From Hybos culiciformis (taxonomy: Eukaryota; Arthropoda; Insecta; Diptera; Hybotidae), in assembly GCA_964007475.1 (NCBI GenBank), contig OZ023274.1:88001213-88065212 (forward strand): a stretch of 64,000 nucleotides of DNA, given 5' to 3'. The notes below the pieces were generated by a model. That model made no database searches. It had not been told where the DNA came from and saw only the letters and a list, made by a program, of their open reading frames with translations. The first letter of the stretch is position 1, and each line of letters begins with the position of its first letter. Shown one piece after another: positions 1 through 14,097 of the stretch. A program made the translations under genes and the position numbers.

Positions 1-3000
1 ATTTGTCTTTTAACTTTGGAATAAATTATAATAAGGTACAAAAGAAAAGCTCAGACTAAAATTTATTATATATATTTTGTACATATTCGTAATTTAAATA
101 AATCTTTTATTTTCTGCTTTCATTAACAATTAGCAGTCAAAAATATGTTCAATATATACAAATAGAGTTACTTTGTATTAAAAAAAAATATATGTATATA
201 TAACCTACAGGTAAATAATAAGTATACCTAAATAGTTTAAAAATATGAATGGAATCCTTGACATATATATTTATGTTAAAACTTTAAGATTTTATTCCGC
301 TATGCAAAAAATGCAAAAAGTAGGTTTCAATCAACTATTTCTTATATTTTGTTTTTACACTTTAAAAACGTACTGCAAAAGTGCACAAGTTCGCCTTAAC
401 TTTTTATTTGTATATTATTATTTTTAACTTTTTTTTTTTTAATAAATATGATGAATTTCAAAATTATTCATTATTCAACATTATAAATATAAAAGATTGC
501 TGAGTGTGTATTTTATTTTGCAAATTTCATAGCCTTCCTACATTAATTTCCAAATAGAAAATGTAAGAAGAATAAATTTTTAAAAGACGAAAAAACAATT
601 TAGAGAAATTTTCTTAGAATGATAAAATGAATTTTTTTTTCATGACAAGAAATTTTTGAACCTATATAAACAAGTAAACTTTCAGTATCAACCTTTGCCT
701 GTTAAATAGAGAAATTCAATATTGGAAGTAACGATAGTGTGTCAGGTATATTGATATTTTAGTTTATATTCGTTTATTAAATGATAAAATAAAATAGTTT
801 TTAAATGCTGAAATTTCTTCATTGCAAATTATTCACTTATATTTCAGTGACGCATTGGACATAGTAAAGCTTTGGAAAATAAATATTTTTGTTTAAATAT
901 CATTATTTTTAAAAAAGAATTATCATAAATTAAATTCTATTAAAATTTAATTAAAACTTCCAAAAATACAAACTGTAAAAATAAATTCAAATAAATTGTT
1001 TTAATGGTATGGAATACTTTTTTCTATTCATACTTCGAAAAATAATTTGTCAAAAACCACTAAAAGTGAGTACACAACTATTAACATAAAAGTGTTATAA
1101 AACACTTTTTTTTCTTCATAATTTTATTGTGTTAAACTTAGAAAGGTAATAAAATTAAATTCCTTATTATCAAGTTTCCTTAATTAGAAATGTGTATATA
1201 AATATAAATAAAATCAGTTTTATCGCTTTTCGCCTATTTTATAATTTTGTGTCATCGAATTGTGATGAAATTTCGAAATATACAGTTCAGCAGAGTAGAG
1301 GGAAATCATATGCTTGCAAATTTTCAGATTTAGTTTTTAATTAAACTGAAATATGATGACAATATAATAGTTGTATATGGGCAATGACGTTTCGCTAAAA
1401 AAAAAAAAAACTACAAATAAAAAAATTCAGATTATTTCTCAATATATGTGTGGGAAGAAATGTCTTAGAAGGTTTTCTACATTACCAACTGAACAAAAAA
1501 TTCGTTATATGAAACCAAAAAAAAAAAAATAAAAATTTATAACGTCAGAGTTTATTTTTAGGATATGTGTATGTTTGTAAATAATTTATTTTTTTTTTAA
1601 TAGTGGGAGAGTTAAAATGAAGTTGATAAATTAGTAACGACACTCGGGTCTTAAAAGGAAACAAAATTGTAGGTACATATATTTATATAAAAAAAATGTC
1701 ATTTATTTTCATGAAAGAATTAAATATTTTTTTCAGAGCAAATTTGGACAATGTGAACTTTGTTTTTTACCCATGAAAAGTCCTTGTTCAATCAAAATAA
1801 TAATCGTGCTTCTTTTCTGTTTTTATTTTTTGTTTAATTTATTTTATTTTTTATTTTATTGAAGTGATCATTTTTTTTAAAGTTATTCAAAAATTTCAAA
1901 ACTTCAAGCTATCTTTTTATAAAAAAAATTCTTAAACAGAGGCTAGAGGTTTAAAAATGGGAAAAAAGTTGAATTGAAGTATGTATAATTAATGTATTAT
2001 GTATGTGTACATGTATGTACGAACGACGACTTCTTATATACCACTTAATTACTGAATCGCAGGCGTAATATAAAAATTTTTTATATTATATACATATATA
2101 TTTTGTTGGAATTCCTTCCTCAAATTCTAACTTTATTCGAAATTTCGAGAATAAGCATGTAAAATGTCGTCTCAGTATAATTGTTGTCAACAGCCTGCAG
2201 ACTCTAAAATACGATCTGTCTAGCTTGAATTGAAAAAGCGTATTTGTAAAGATTTCTTTTTAATTTTCTCTGTATTCGATCATATTTTAATTAATAAGTA
2301 CTTAATTTAAATGAAAATACAAGATATATAAATATAATTATTTTTTAATGGGCTGTAAAATGTCATAAACTAAATAAAAGCTTAAAACATTGAATTCATA
2401 CTTTATATTTTGATCTCACACCACTTCAGAATATTGCCTAGTAAAAAATTATTTTGTTAAATCTATATACCTTGATTTTTAATTTCTTTTCTAAAATTGA
2501 GCTTGTATACATTTTTTAAGCACTATTAAAATTTTTTATTATTTTATTTAACTTTGACATAAAAAATACAATTTTTATTTTATAAATTACATCATCACTA
2601 TGTTATGAAACGATCGAAATTGGAAATATTTTAGAGAAATTCACATTTTTATAAATTCATAAAATTTTATCAGGTTCATATAATGTTGTATAATTGAGTT
2701 TTTTATTTTTTTTTTATAATTGTAACACGTTTATAAAATATAAGATATCTATATAGACAATTTAAAAAGTTACAAAATTTTATTGAGATTGTTTGATTTA
2801 AAAATAATACAACTATTTTATTATTCTTGATTTCAGAAAGAAAATTTTTCAGTTCTTAGTAATATTTGTTTCGGAAAATCAGAATTTGTCATTATCTGAA
2901 GATGAAATTAACTATATTAACAATTACTATATTCACGAATAAAAATCTAATACAAACATAGTATGAGCTTGTTACAACGAATCATTGTTGTTTGGTGAAG

Positions 3001-4020
3001 TCTTGCCTAGTTCTATAAAAGTATACTGACGAGCTTTAAATTTTAATCTGGAAAAACTTTTAAAGATCTATATTTCACTCAATAGTTATTGCCAATGGGT
3101 AAACTACCAAATTATATTTATTGAATATTATGTTTGATAAACAAAATTAAAAAAAAAAAAAAAGGTTTTTTAAAAGAAAAATAAAATTAAAATGAAGATC
3201 ATAAAATCCGCAAAATTAAAATACTAAATAGATCAATACAACAGGTAACCAGAATAGTGGGCTATAATATGCAGCAAAGAAAAATTGAATTAAGGAAAAT
3301 TTTTAATTGAATTGAATCGAAATATCAAATATTTCTAAAGTATGTACTTGGGTATACATGATTTAGCATTTTTGAGTTTTCATAGAAAAAACTGTAAAAG
3401 TAAATTTTTTATATGTATACCAAAAGTTATGATTTCTCAATTATTTTCTTATGATCAAGAGATTGAAGTGTATTAAAACAATATGGTATGAAAATATAAA
3501 AATATTTTTGAAGAGATTTCGAGCACTTAATCTTAACCGTTTCTAAAATGTTTTACAACGTTAAGAATATAATATAAAATAGTCCGTAAATTTTGAAGAC
3601 AAAATAATTCCAAACTTTTGAACTTCTAATGGTCTAAAACGGCTTTCAAAGTTTGCCAAACATGTTGAAAGCGAGGAAAAAATAAATAAAAAAGCAAAAA
3701 TTTAACTTGAATATTTAACAAATTTATTAAATTATTCGATAATTTATTAATATAATATTAATTCGCCGTTTTTCACTATGATGCATGGATCTGATTCACA
3801 CCCACTTGCGAGAAATTGTGAAAAATATCTGATGTATAGAATATCATACATAGTAAAAACGTCTTAAAGAAATCTGCGGATAAAATCATAAATTTAGTCC
3901 ATAAATTCAAATATAGTTATTATGAAAAAAAAAAAAATATTAAAAAAATTAAATGTCATATAAGTATGTATACCTTTTTTTAAACCTTTTTAATCCTTTT
4001 TCATATTAGGAATAATTTCT
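1..4020. other. AT-rich spacer without a supported gene
   Basis: Both strands were read for open frames with splice sites, and nothing convincing was found. The short plus-strand frame at 245-427 has the Phe/Tyr/Leu/Lys composition expected of random AT-rich DNA and no recognisable domain. Mononucleotide A and T runs and TA-rich stretches are frequent. The span may lie in the intron or downstream region of the minus-strand gene whose first coding exon is at 11386-11482, but no second exon was located. Confidence 0.6.
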
Positions 4021-5950
4021 TGTTTACAATTTTTTTTTTGTTAGTTAAACTTTTTTTTTTACTTCAACAAGGTCATTGAAAAATTTTTCTTTTAATTTTT
4101 TTATTTAACCTTTTTAGTTGTCGTTTATCAAAGAAATTTTCCTTTTTTTTTTTTTGCTTTTTAAATTTTGTCAAATTTTAATTTTAATTTCGTTTTGAAG
4201 AATTTTTTTTTTAATGTTTTTTTTTTTTTTTTTTTGTAAATTAATTGTTATATTTTAAAATTAATGATAATTAGCGATTGGAAATTTTTTTTAAACATAT
4301 TTTTTTGTTTGATTTCTTCGAAATTTCTTTTGTTCCCAAAAAGTAATAAACAAAAGAATTTTGAGCTTTTTTTTTTGTTTTTTTTTATAATGCGCACACC
4401 ACAGATTCAACAAAAGAAATGTTAAGAAATGTTAAAAAAAAACAAAATAAAACAAAGAATTTTTTTTTTAAGCTCAGTCTTTGAAAAGAGCTGAGACAAT
4501 ATTAAACTTTTTCTTTTTCTTTTTTTTTTTTTGTTGAATTTAAAATTTTTTTTTTATTTAGAATAAAATTAAATGATCAGATTTTTTTTTTCTGTTGTGA
4601 TTTTTTATTTTTTTTTTTTATTGAAAAAAAAAAAAAACTTGCCATTTCGCGAATTGCCGCGCAATGTGCCGTCATCGCTTTTAAGTTAATAAGAAAAAAA
4701 AATGTGTTTTTTTTCTGTAAGAAGCAAAAAAAAAAAAAAACCTGAATTCAATTTAATAAATGTTAAAACGTACAAAAAAAGTTAAATAAAAAAAACAAAA
4801 AAAAATTAAATAAAGATAGTTAAAAATGTGTTAAGATTTAGTTTCGCAATCTTTGACAACACTTTTGTTTTTTTTTTTTTTTGTTTTTTGTTTAAATACA
4901 TTGTTGTGATGAACTTTTCACCTTTTTTCGATATGATTTTTTTTGGGTTTTTTTTTTTTGTATCTTAAAGTGCTGAGTTCAAAAGTGACAGATAGTTTAT
5001 TTCTTAAAAAAAGAAAAGAAAAGAAATTGTTTTATGTTTTTTTATTTTTTTATGTTTTAAAATATATTGCATTCAGATTTTTAGTGTGGAAAATCGAATA
5101 CTTCGAGGGCAATTAAAAAGCTTTGAAAGCTATTAGAAAGATATTAGTTCTGAATTGATCGATTCTAGATTTTAAAGATACTGTATACCGTCCTATTATT
5201 TACTTCTATATACTGTTTTTTCATATAATTCTGTTCATTAATTTAATAGAAGTACAGAAGTGGAGAGCTTAATTTTTGCAGTTATTAAGTTTTATTATTT
5301 TCTATGTAATGATAATTTATTTAGCAAAAATTAAGTTCGTATAGGTTTAATACGACAAGATGCCGCTGAATTGAGTTTTTTTAATAAACAATATGGTTTA
5401 TAATGTTAATAATCTGTAACTAAATTTTACGAAATTTTTTTTTTTACACATTTCGTTCACTGCTTCTGAAAAATTTTAGTAACTATTATTAAAAGCCATA
5501 CCGCAAATTTGAAAAAAGAAAAAAATATCAAGAAATTATTTAATAATCATCTTTGCGAGAGTTTTATTTTTTTTATTTTTTTTTTTTTTTCATGCTATTT
5601 CGTACTATTTTTTTTTTAATTTTTTTTCTTTTATTTTTAAAAGCGATACTAACAATAATAATAATAAATAAGTCGTTTGTGTGGGCAAACAAGGCAGGTA
5701 AGTTTTTTTTGTTTTTTTTTTTGCTTCTTTGATTATATTATTAATTCTTTTTAATTTGTTTTTGCTTTTAATAAATTTATATTATTTTTTTTTTTATTTT
5801 TTATTTTATCACATATATATAGAGAAAAAACATATCATTTCCTTAGAAATCTGTTCAACTTTTTTTTTTGTTGTTTTTTTTTTTGAATTCGCACTGTAAA
5901 ATTTTTTTTTTTTTTTTCTTCGCGGAAGCTGTGCAAGTGGAAATTCATAC
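4021..5950. repeat. Extreme T-rich (plus strand) low-complexity belt
   Basis: Almost every 60-base line carries several T runs of 8-17 bases on the plus strand, interrupted by shorter A runs. A small island of higher GC sits at about 4640-4690 and contains GCCGCGC. A good 5' splice-site match, CAG followed by GTAAGT, occurs with its GT at 5698-5699. This could be an untranslated first exon of a plus-strand gene, or chance. No coding frame was found. Confidence 0.5.
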
Positions 5951-8900
5951 TACTACTAATAATTTATTTGTTTTTCATTTCAGATCAGTATGAAATTAAA
6001 TGTTCTTATAATAATATAATGGAAGAAATTGAAATACAAGTTCAAGATATATAAGTGTCATAATCCGAATAAGAATTTTTGAAAGCCAGGGACAATTTCC
6101 TTGATTGCTTCCTTTTGATATGAAAAATCTTCGAGGGAAAAAAGATACTTACTATATGCGTTATGTTGTTCTCAGTATAAAATTACCAATATAAAAATTA
6201 CAAATTCTGCTCTATTTCAATTTTCTGTAAAATAGAAAGGGCCTGATGATATTATGATGGCGAGGAGTCTTGCCTAATATATTTTTTAAGATATATACAT
6301 AATAGTGTAAACATTTTTTTGGAATAAAAACAACATATTTGTTTTGATTAATGAAACTAATTGAAACAAAATTATCATAGAAAAATAAAATTTAGTAAAT
6401 TGAATTAGGATGACATAAATTTCAGATTTTAGATACAAATATTCAATCTTTGAAGGAAATTTATTTTTGATGGTACTTGTAATTATTGTGCGAACAATGT
6501 TAAACAAAGACTTCAATATTAACTTTCAATTTAGTATTTCGAGACTTTTGAGGCGATAGGTACAGTCTGAAAAATGTTGATGAATATTATTTTATTACAT
6601 TAGTCCATTTCTATATAGCCAACAATTAAAACATAATTATTTTCAGAATGTAAAATATAAGTTTATCAAATACGTATGTGAAACAGATGACTTTTAAATT
6701 CATCTTATTCTGAAGATGGAAAAATATTCTTGTCAAAATGTAAATGTATAGATTCGTTTCCCTTGTGGTAATTTTTAAACATTAAAAATGCACAAATTTG
6801 AAATATTGAATTCAAAGGTTTTAAATAATTTATAATATTTTTGTACTATTTCTTAAAAGAAATATAAAAAAAAATTCAAAAATTTTATTTGAGCTCAAAA
6901 TAAGTAACTTCATATGAATTATTGTACAAACCCGATTTTTTAATCAACAAAATTTACCAACTTATTTCATAAGTTTTCATAATGAAGTATTGTGATTTCT
7001 TTCATAAAATACAATGTTCAATGTAATGTAAATCGAATTTCTAAGTTTATTTTCACCTAATAACAATTATAAAAGTGTGTGAAAATGAAAAATATACAAA
7101 TTAAAAAATATATATATTGAAAGCCTACACTATTTCTATGTAGTTTGTGAACAAAAAAAGAACATAAGTTAAATGAAGAGTTCGTAATATGTATTAATTC
7201 CTTTGATTTATAGGTTATACATAAATAATTATTAGATTAAAACTGAAAATATATATCACATATATCATACCAGTTAAGATTTTTAGTCCAAAATTCTACC
7301 TAAAAAGACGCTTTATCTTAGCAGCATATATTGTTTTTATACATGATTAGAAAAGTTTTAAATTTAAACAGAACCTGAGTTATTATAATATGGGAAAAAA
7401 GACTCGTAATCTTCTATAAAAATTCATTATATATAAAAATCTGACAGTAAAAAGCTTTAGCCCAAAATAAATTTTTATATTATTTTGTTAAATATAAAAA
7501 TTCTGATTTAATGTCGTAGGTATTAAAAAATATTAACAAAAAAGAACATTATTCTTATACAAAAAAAAAATTTGCAAGATTAGCCCCCACAAATTACAAT
7601 CTAATTAACAATTTGATTTTTTATTCAAGTACATATATTAAACATTTTTAATTTTATGTCTGTATCAAATTGACGGCTGATCAACACGCTAATTTTTTTC
7701 TTTTTTAAATTTAAATTTTTAAAAATATTAAAGTTAAAAACTTGATATTTTTTAATAAAAAAAAAATCTTCTAAAACAATTGGATTATAGATTTTATTTT
7801 GGTATTAAAACATAAGGAAATGCCAAATAAAAACTATTATTGAATGATTTTATCTGCAGTTTGATTAAATTATTGGCAATTTATTTGTTTATATTGTGAC
7901 TTCCGATTTACGTCTCAAAATTTATACACGGCATATATGCAGAACATATATTGTTTAACTAATCATTTTATTATCGCGGCATAGGTTTTTGATTATAATT
8001 TTTTTCTTGTTTAAACAACACATAAATATATAGTATAACGAATTAATCATGCTTAAAATGTTAGAGTTTAACGCCAATACTATTAAAAAAATATGTATAC
8101 TGTTAGTTTTTTTTTGTATGTAACTCAATCTTTATAAATTAATGCCAAGATAGGTGTATCTAAACAAATTGATATTTAGACATTCTACAATTTCATAATT
8201 TATACATATATTAAGATACATAAGATAAAAGATTTCCGGAAACTTATTATAATTAAATTTTCTCGTAACTCTCTGATATTATAATTCTAAAGCTTTTTCT
8301 GTTTTTCAAATTGTTAAAAATGAAACACAATAACTTTAGAATAATTGCTAACTTAAAAAACATATATTAACCAGATCTTAAACAATATAAAATTTTATAA
8401 TTTCGTATCGTTAAAAAAGCTAAAATTTACATTAACATTATAAGAATTAAATTTTGACTTTTGCAGATTACAATGTAATTAAATGATGCTTACAATATTG
8501 GCGATAAAGCCTAATGTAAATTAAAAGAATAATATGTTTCAGGAAATCCTGCATAGTTATCGGATTTTTGAGAATTAAAAAAAAAAAGTTAAGAAGATTA
8601 AATTAGTGATGTCAATCAATCAAAATCATTGTCACAGAAGCTATTCTTATTATATATTCCAATAATTACACTTGCCTAGTTAAATAATTATAAAATGTTT
8701 CATTTATGCCGAATTTTTAATTTTATTTTATAATATAATTGTACATCAGCAAATTTATATAAACTTTGTTGTAATTCATAAATTTGTATAATTTACGATG
8801 ATTACTATTGTCCGTAAAAACTCTTTATAATCAAATTTAATTATATGATCATGAAACCGTGAAATGTTTTCTAAAAAAAAAAAAAAATTCTGACAATGCT

Positions 8901-11385
8901 AATTTTATTAAAATTTTTAAGGTGTGAATTCTATAATTCAATCAAATTTGCCAATTTCTGATTATATATTTTTTTTTTTTTTATGTTAGAGAAAAACTCG
9001 TAACAAATTTCTTGTAAAGTGTACAACAAAGAATAATAAATTCAAACTTTTTAGGCAAATAGGTATTAGGGTTATTAACACTCAACGAATAGATCCGGAT
9101 ATACGAGTATACAGTTATAGAATGCCTGATTCTAATGTTCGAACATTCTTAAACAAACAAAATATCTTTATTGCAATAGCGCAGTTACTAATGTAACAAT
9201 AATAATTCCAAAAACCGAAAACTTTTCGCAGTTTTTTTATCCTAAAATTCTGAATGATTCGGAAAGTAGTAATTTAATTTTAATGAAGTGCACATAATTT
9301 TTACCCAATAAAAAAATCGGTATTTTTTAATTACCCTGTAGTATAAAGAACATACTGTATATATAGGAAAAAGGATTTTAGGATTTATATCGAGAGAAAA
9401 AAGGTATAAACAACAAAAAGAACTTTTTCATATTCACACATACATAATGTAATGGCAAAATAATAACATTATACATATATAGGATTAAGGAAAAAATTAA
9501 TGATTTCCCATACGCGAATGCTTTTAATTTCTTTTATACTTTAAAACTAAACTAAATGTGAATATGAATTCCTGGAAATTAAACGATTTCATAATTTACT
9601 TTCAAATTATTGTAATCCAAAGAGATTAGAATCATATATCATCGAAAACATCATTAATAACAACTTGTACAAATTTTATTTCACCTTTAAAAATCAAAAT
9701 TTAAAACGTAAATAAGACACATGTATGTACATAGCTATCTATCTTTAAAAGCTAAGATTGATTTTTGCCTTAAAAAAGTTGATTCTGTTGATTTATTATA
9801 AATTTTTTTTAATGCATTTAACCTTGAGTAGGTTTTTATATTTTGTTTTATCCACCAAACTTTGATCTTTCACGATTTCAAGCATTTTCAAGAAAACATA
9901 TGCAATTTTATTTTCCTATTTAAGAATTAAACAATAAAGAATGTTGTTGTGTCATAAACTGTATATTAAAGCAAAAAATTAATATTTGAAAGTATAGTTG
10001 GAGGAAAAAATTTTTTTTTACCAATTAATTTTTATATTTTCTACAGATTTGACAATATTATAGAACTTTTTTAGCTTGAAAAATAATATGTTCATAATGA
10101 AGTATGTACTACATCATAAATAAAACATAATACATATATAGAATTTCAATTATCGTATATTCAAATTGGGTTCTTAACGAAACATAAAAATGCACTGAAA
10201 CTACACTCCATTTTACATTCTTAATAATGAAAGTTTTATGATACTTCAAATTTATCGTTATTTAATGATGATTATTATTTTAATACACCAATTTTGAGAA
10301 AAAAAAAATTGAAATTTATCAAACAACCAGAATCAGCACCACCTATAGTGACTTTTTCTTCAAAATTTATCATCATCAATGAAAAGTGTAAAAGTAATAA
10401 TTATAAATGAATTTGCAATACTTTCTCCAAATATAAACAGTTTCGCTAAAATGTGTGAGAATTCTTTATTGATTTTTTTTAAATAAAATAAAAAAGAACA
10501 AAATTTGCATGAAAATATTTAGCAAATTTCTATATTTAAAATCTTTAATAATTATTGAAATTTCACTTTTTTTTTTTTTTTAATAAAACTTTAAAATAAA
10601 TAAGCCACAAAATCGCAACGCGCCTAGCAAAAGAAAAAAGTTATATATCAAGCAATAAACACAGGAACAGAAAATTTTGTTCAGTCTTTCCATGAAAACG
10701 ACTTCAAATTTTGGACCAAAAATTAATAACTATGGCTTTAATCATCCAATAAAGAGTTCTTCAACTATATCTAAGTTGTTGCTAATCTAAAATACTTATT
10801 TAATTCATCAATATTAAGCTCTGCAAAAAAATCGATTTTATGAAGGTAAATAATTAATAAATATCTTATTGAATTGATATAATGACTGGTTGTGGGTCAT
10901 TAAGTCTCAATTATTTCAATAAAATAACATTATGTTAAAATTTATAACAAAAACATAACAAATGAAGAGTAAATTATGTCTTATTAAATTTTTGTAAATT
11001 TTTTTATTTACTAAATAATTATTTTGTCAAATAAAAATTATAACCTTCAGCAGACTATGAGTCTGATGGTCATGAATTCTATTAAATTCATCAAAGTAAC
11101 ATCTTTAAATAAAGATTTAGGAAATTGAAAATTAATTTTTTTGTGATTTTTTTTTTTTTAAATCCAAATTAAATTATTTTGAAATAATTTTAAAGGTGAT
11201 GATTTCTTCACCGCGTGTCTCAAATTGCACGAATAACTACACTATAGGCATATAAATAAAGTATTAAGTTTTAATAAAGTTTTTAAAGCCAAAATATTGT
11301 CTAAATAAAAGTAATAAATATTATGTTTATATGTAAATAAATATAATATTTGCTTTTAAAAATTCAAGTAAATTATAACACTAAC
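5951..11385. other. AT-rich spacer with one coding-like remnant
   Basis: There is no supported gene here. On the plus strand, 8990-9193 is open for 68 codons ending at a TAA (9194-9196), with a more balanced residue composition than its surroundings (for example RIDPDIRVYSYRMPDS). It lacks an early Met and I do not recognise it. A perfect 14-base palindrome, AATGTTCGAACATT, lies inside it at 9134-9147. If the minus-strand gene starting at 11482 continues to the left, this whole span is its first coding intron. Confidence 0.5.
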
Positions 11386-11482
11386 CGATTCTTTTAACAT
11401 GAACATCTCGATTAAATGATACGCGTGGTCCATTTTGGTGAAGCTTATTTGAATCTGTGCGTTGAATTCCAACTTCCATCAT
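11386..11482 (-). CDS. First coding exon of an unidentified minus-strand gene
   Basis: On the minus strand an ATGATG pair opens at 11482 and reads 32 codons plus one base. It ends at a GTTAG donor (GT at 11385-11384), so the exon finishes in phase 1. The peptide begins MMEVGIQRTDSNKLHQNG and continues PRVSFNRDVHVKRI. It is hydrophilic, non-repetitive and quite unlike the random AT-rich frames nearby. It contains RVSF at residues 20-23, a match to the RVxF docking motif for protein phosphatase 1. Upstream, a consensus acceptor (TTTCCAG, AG at 11623-11622) suggests the exon starts at 11621, giving 139 bases of 5' UTR in this exon. That UTR holds a nine-codon upstream ORF (11598-11569, minus). 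I do not recognise the protein. Later exons were not found between 1 and 11385, so it is partial here. Confidence 0.6.
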
Positions 11483-11621
11483 TTTCAAAAGTAAAAAATT
11501 CTTTTTTTCATCCTTGGTATTGATTGAACAGATTCATCTTTGATTTTAATAGTTTTATTTAATTAAAGCTAGATCTCTGATTTGATTTCATGAGCCATAT
11601 TGCGGTTTGTAGTCGAAAGTT

Positions 11622-14097
11622 CTGGAAATTACAAAAACCCAGAATCAGTCAAATTGAAAAACAAATTAATCGATATTATCAAATAAAAAAAACATACATA
11701 CATTATATTATGTAGTTATTAATGAGAAAAATCTATACAATTTATTGCTTTATTTATTTAAAAAAAAAACTATTAAATACGGTTATTATTATTTTAGAGA
11801 GCATTCAAAGAAAGTTAATACTGGTGTTAAATTTTTAGCAAGGCAATGTTATTGAAAAAATATACAATTTCAGAACCATCAATATTATCATTCATGTGAA
11901 GGAAATAAGTTTACGGTCAGTTTTTGTAACATTTACAAGAGATTCAATAATAAAAAATGTAGTAAGCATTTAAGCATGTTTGTTTTAAGTGAGATGATAG
12001 GAATAAATAATTCGCATTTTACTGGATTTACCTCTCTTCTTAATTCGCAATGATATTTTCTAATTTAATTTTAATTTTTGACAAGCAAAACAGATAAGAA
12101 TAGAAGCAGTAGAATACACGGATAAAATACCAATTAGCTTAGGAGTATTAGTATATCTAGTAATCTAATTATGAATTAACATTTTAACATTTTGCTCCCG
12201 CATTTAAATTGAAAGACTAATAAATTCCTCATAATGTGTAATTAGAAGGAAGAAAATCCTATATAATTTTTAAGCGCAAGAGTAAATTTTATATTACGTT
12301 CCAATATGGTAAGATTTAAATAAGATAAATCCAATTAAAATATTCAAAATAGTTTCATATTAGCACTTGAACTTATTCACATTTTAAATCTGCATTTTTG
12401 TTCTATAAAAAGTTTCTGCCTTAAGTCTTTTGTTTTGTTACACTTATTGTGCTTGATTGAAAGACAAATTAATTAATATTAATCTCCAAGAACTATCGAT
12501 TTGTTTTTAAAATGTTTTGTTTTAGTATCTTCTCTTGAAAGTATATTGCAACTCTTTACATTTGCATGATAGATATTTGAGTTTTTTCAACACCTATTTT
12601 TATTCAGGTACTATTATTTATTAACTAATGGTTTTTTAAATTGATTTAAATTTGAAATAAATATGTTTATTATAAATATTTAATAATTTCTTAAATAATT
12701 ACTTAAATGAATGTTTTACCAAACTACAAAGCCTGGAAAATTTCAGTATTTTTTCCCTTACATTTTTTCTCTGTTTTAGTCTTTTTCTTGAACCGCCTAT
12801 TATATGGGTTCTCATGTCTTTACTAAAAAAAAGGCTTTAAAAAGTCCATTATATATGTTTTCTTATGGTTAAAACACCAACCATTGACGTTATTTGTTTA
12901 ATGAACATGAAGTTCGATATTTTTATTGTTTATTGTACGTTGTTACATTGAAAAATTATAAACCATTTAAGTGTTTATATCTATTAAATTACAATACATT
13001 GCGTTCACTAAAAACAGTTTATGCTTAATTAAATGGACTGCAAATATAAATCGTGACAAGCTTACCGGGTAAATGAAGAAAAATTATAATAAAATAAAAA
13101 AATACACAATTTGTCAATTAACAACACGTTCTTGAATTGCAAAAAAAAATTTCCAGTTCAATTTCATTACACATTAATTTAATGGTATCATTTCTGTATT
13201 TCTGACATTTACTGAGGGTGGATGTTGAAAGCAAATGAATTATAATTCCTTGCACTTAATACAGCTTTTATTAAAAAAAAAAATTAAAACAGAAAACATA
13301 AAACCAAATTGTATATAAATTATAGGAGATAAATTATTTCATTTTATTTCAAATATAAATAGTAAACCTAATAATATATCCTCAGTTTTATAGCTTGCTG
13401 TTCAATGTTACTATCTGAATTCATAAAAATAAAAAAATATAAAATTGTTCTTTATTACTCTATAAAATTTAATTAGATCAAAATAGATAAGACGATAATA
13501 GAAATCAATTGCTATTAACTTTTAATACTAACTAAGATACAATTATACATATGTACATATATGTAACTATCAAATTTAATTAGATAGTTAAAAAAAATAA
13601 TGTGTTGACAGAAATCACTTTCTATTAACTTTTAACATGTTACTCACTAAGATACAATTATTCATACGACTAATTCAAGGTACATGAATATTAAATCGAG
13701 ATTATAAAGATGGCCAATTTGCATAAAACTTTAATGGTTAATTAAAAAAAAAAAAAATTAAATTTAACACATTCCATAAAAATCGCAAAAATTAACACAA
13801 AAATCGAACAAGTTGAATACATTAATATACACATAGTTTTATTATAATATGTTAATATAGTGTACATATATCTACAAATGTATAGATATAAAGTATAACT
13901 TTTAAATTTTAATAAAAATCATTATGTACCAGTCAGTATATATTTTTTACTCATTTTATATACATATATAATTTTAGTTATTATATTAGTATTAGACACA
14001 CGTCTGAGAGGTAATTTTAGTTATTACAAATACAAAAAAAAACGTACACAAAACATTATTTTAAGACAATAGTCCCATTATATTTTGAAATTTACAT
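11622..14097. other. AT-rich spacer or 5' intron
   Basis: No coding exon was found. The span probably includes an upstream intron of the minus-strand gene that starts at 11482, and sequence downstream of the candidate exon at 14098-14147. A degenerate tandem duplication at 13466-13668 is listed separately. Confidence 0.5.
13466..13668. repeat. Two-copy degenerate tandem duplication, about 95-105 bp unit
   Basis: Copy one (about 13466-13553) and copy two (about 13572-13668) share, in the same order, AATTTAATTAGAT, then GACAGAAATCA or a variant of it, then CTATTAACTTTTAA, then CTAAGATACAATTAT. Small indels separate these blocks. The order and spacing point to a local duplication rather than chance AT-richness. 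Confidence 0.65.

Noticed and set aside
6286..6516. 76-codon minus-strand ORF
   Set aside because: Ile/Phe/Leu/Lys-rich with no motif, as expected by chance at this base composition.
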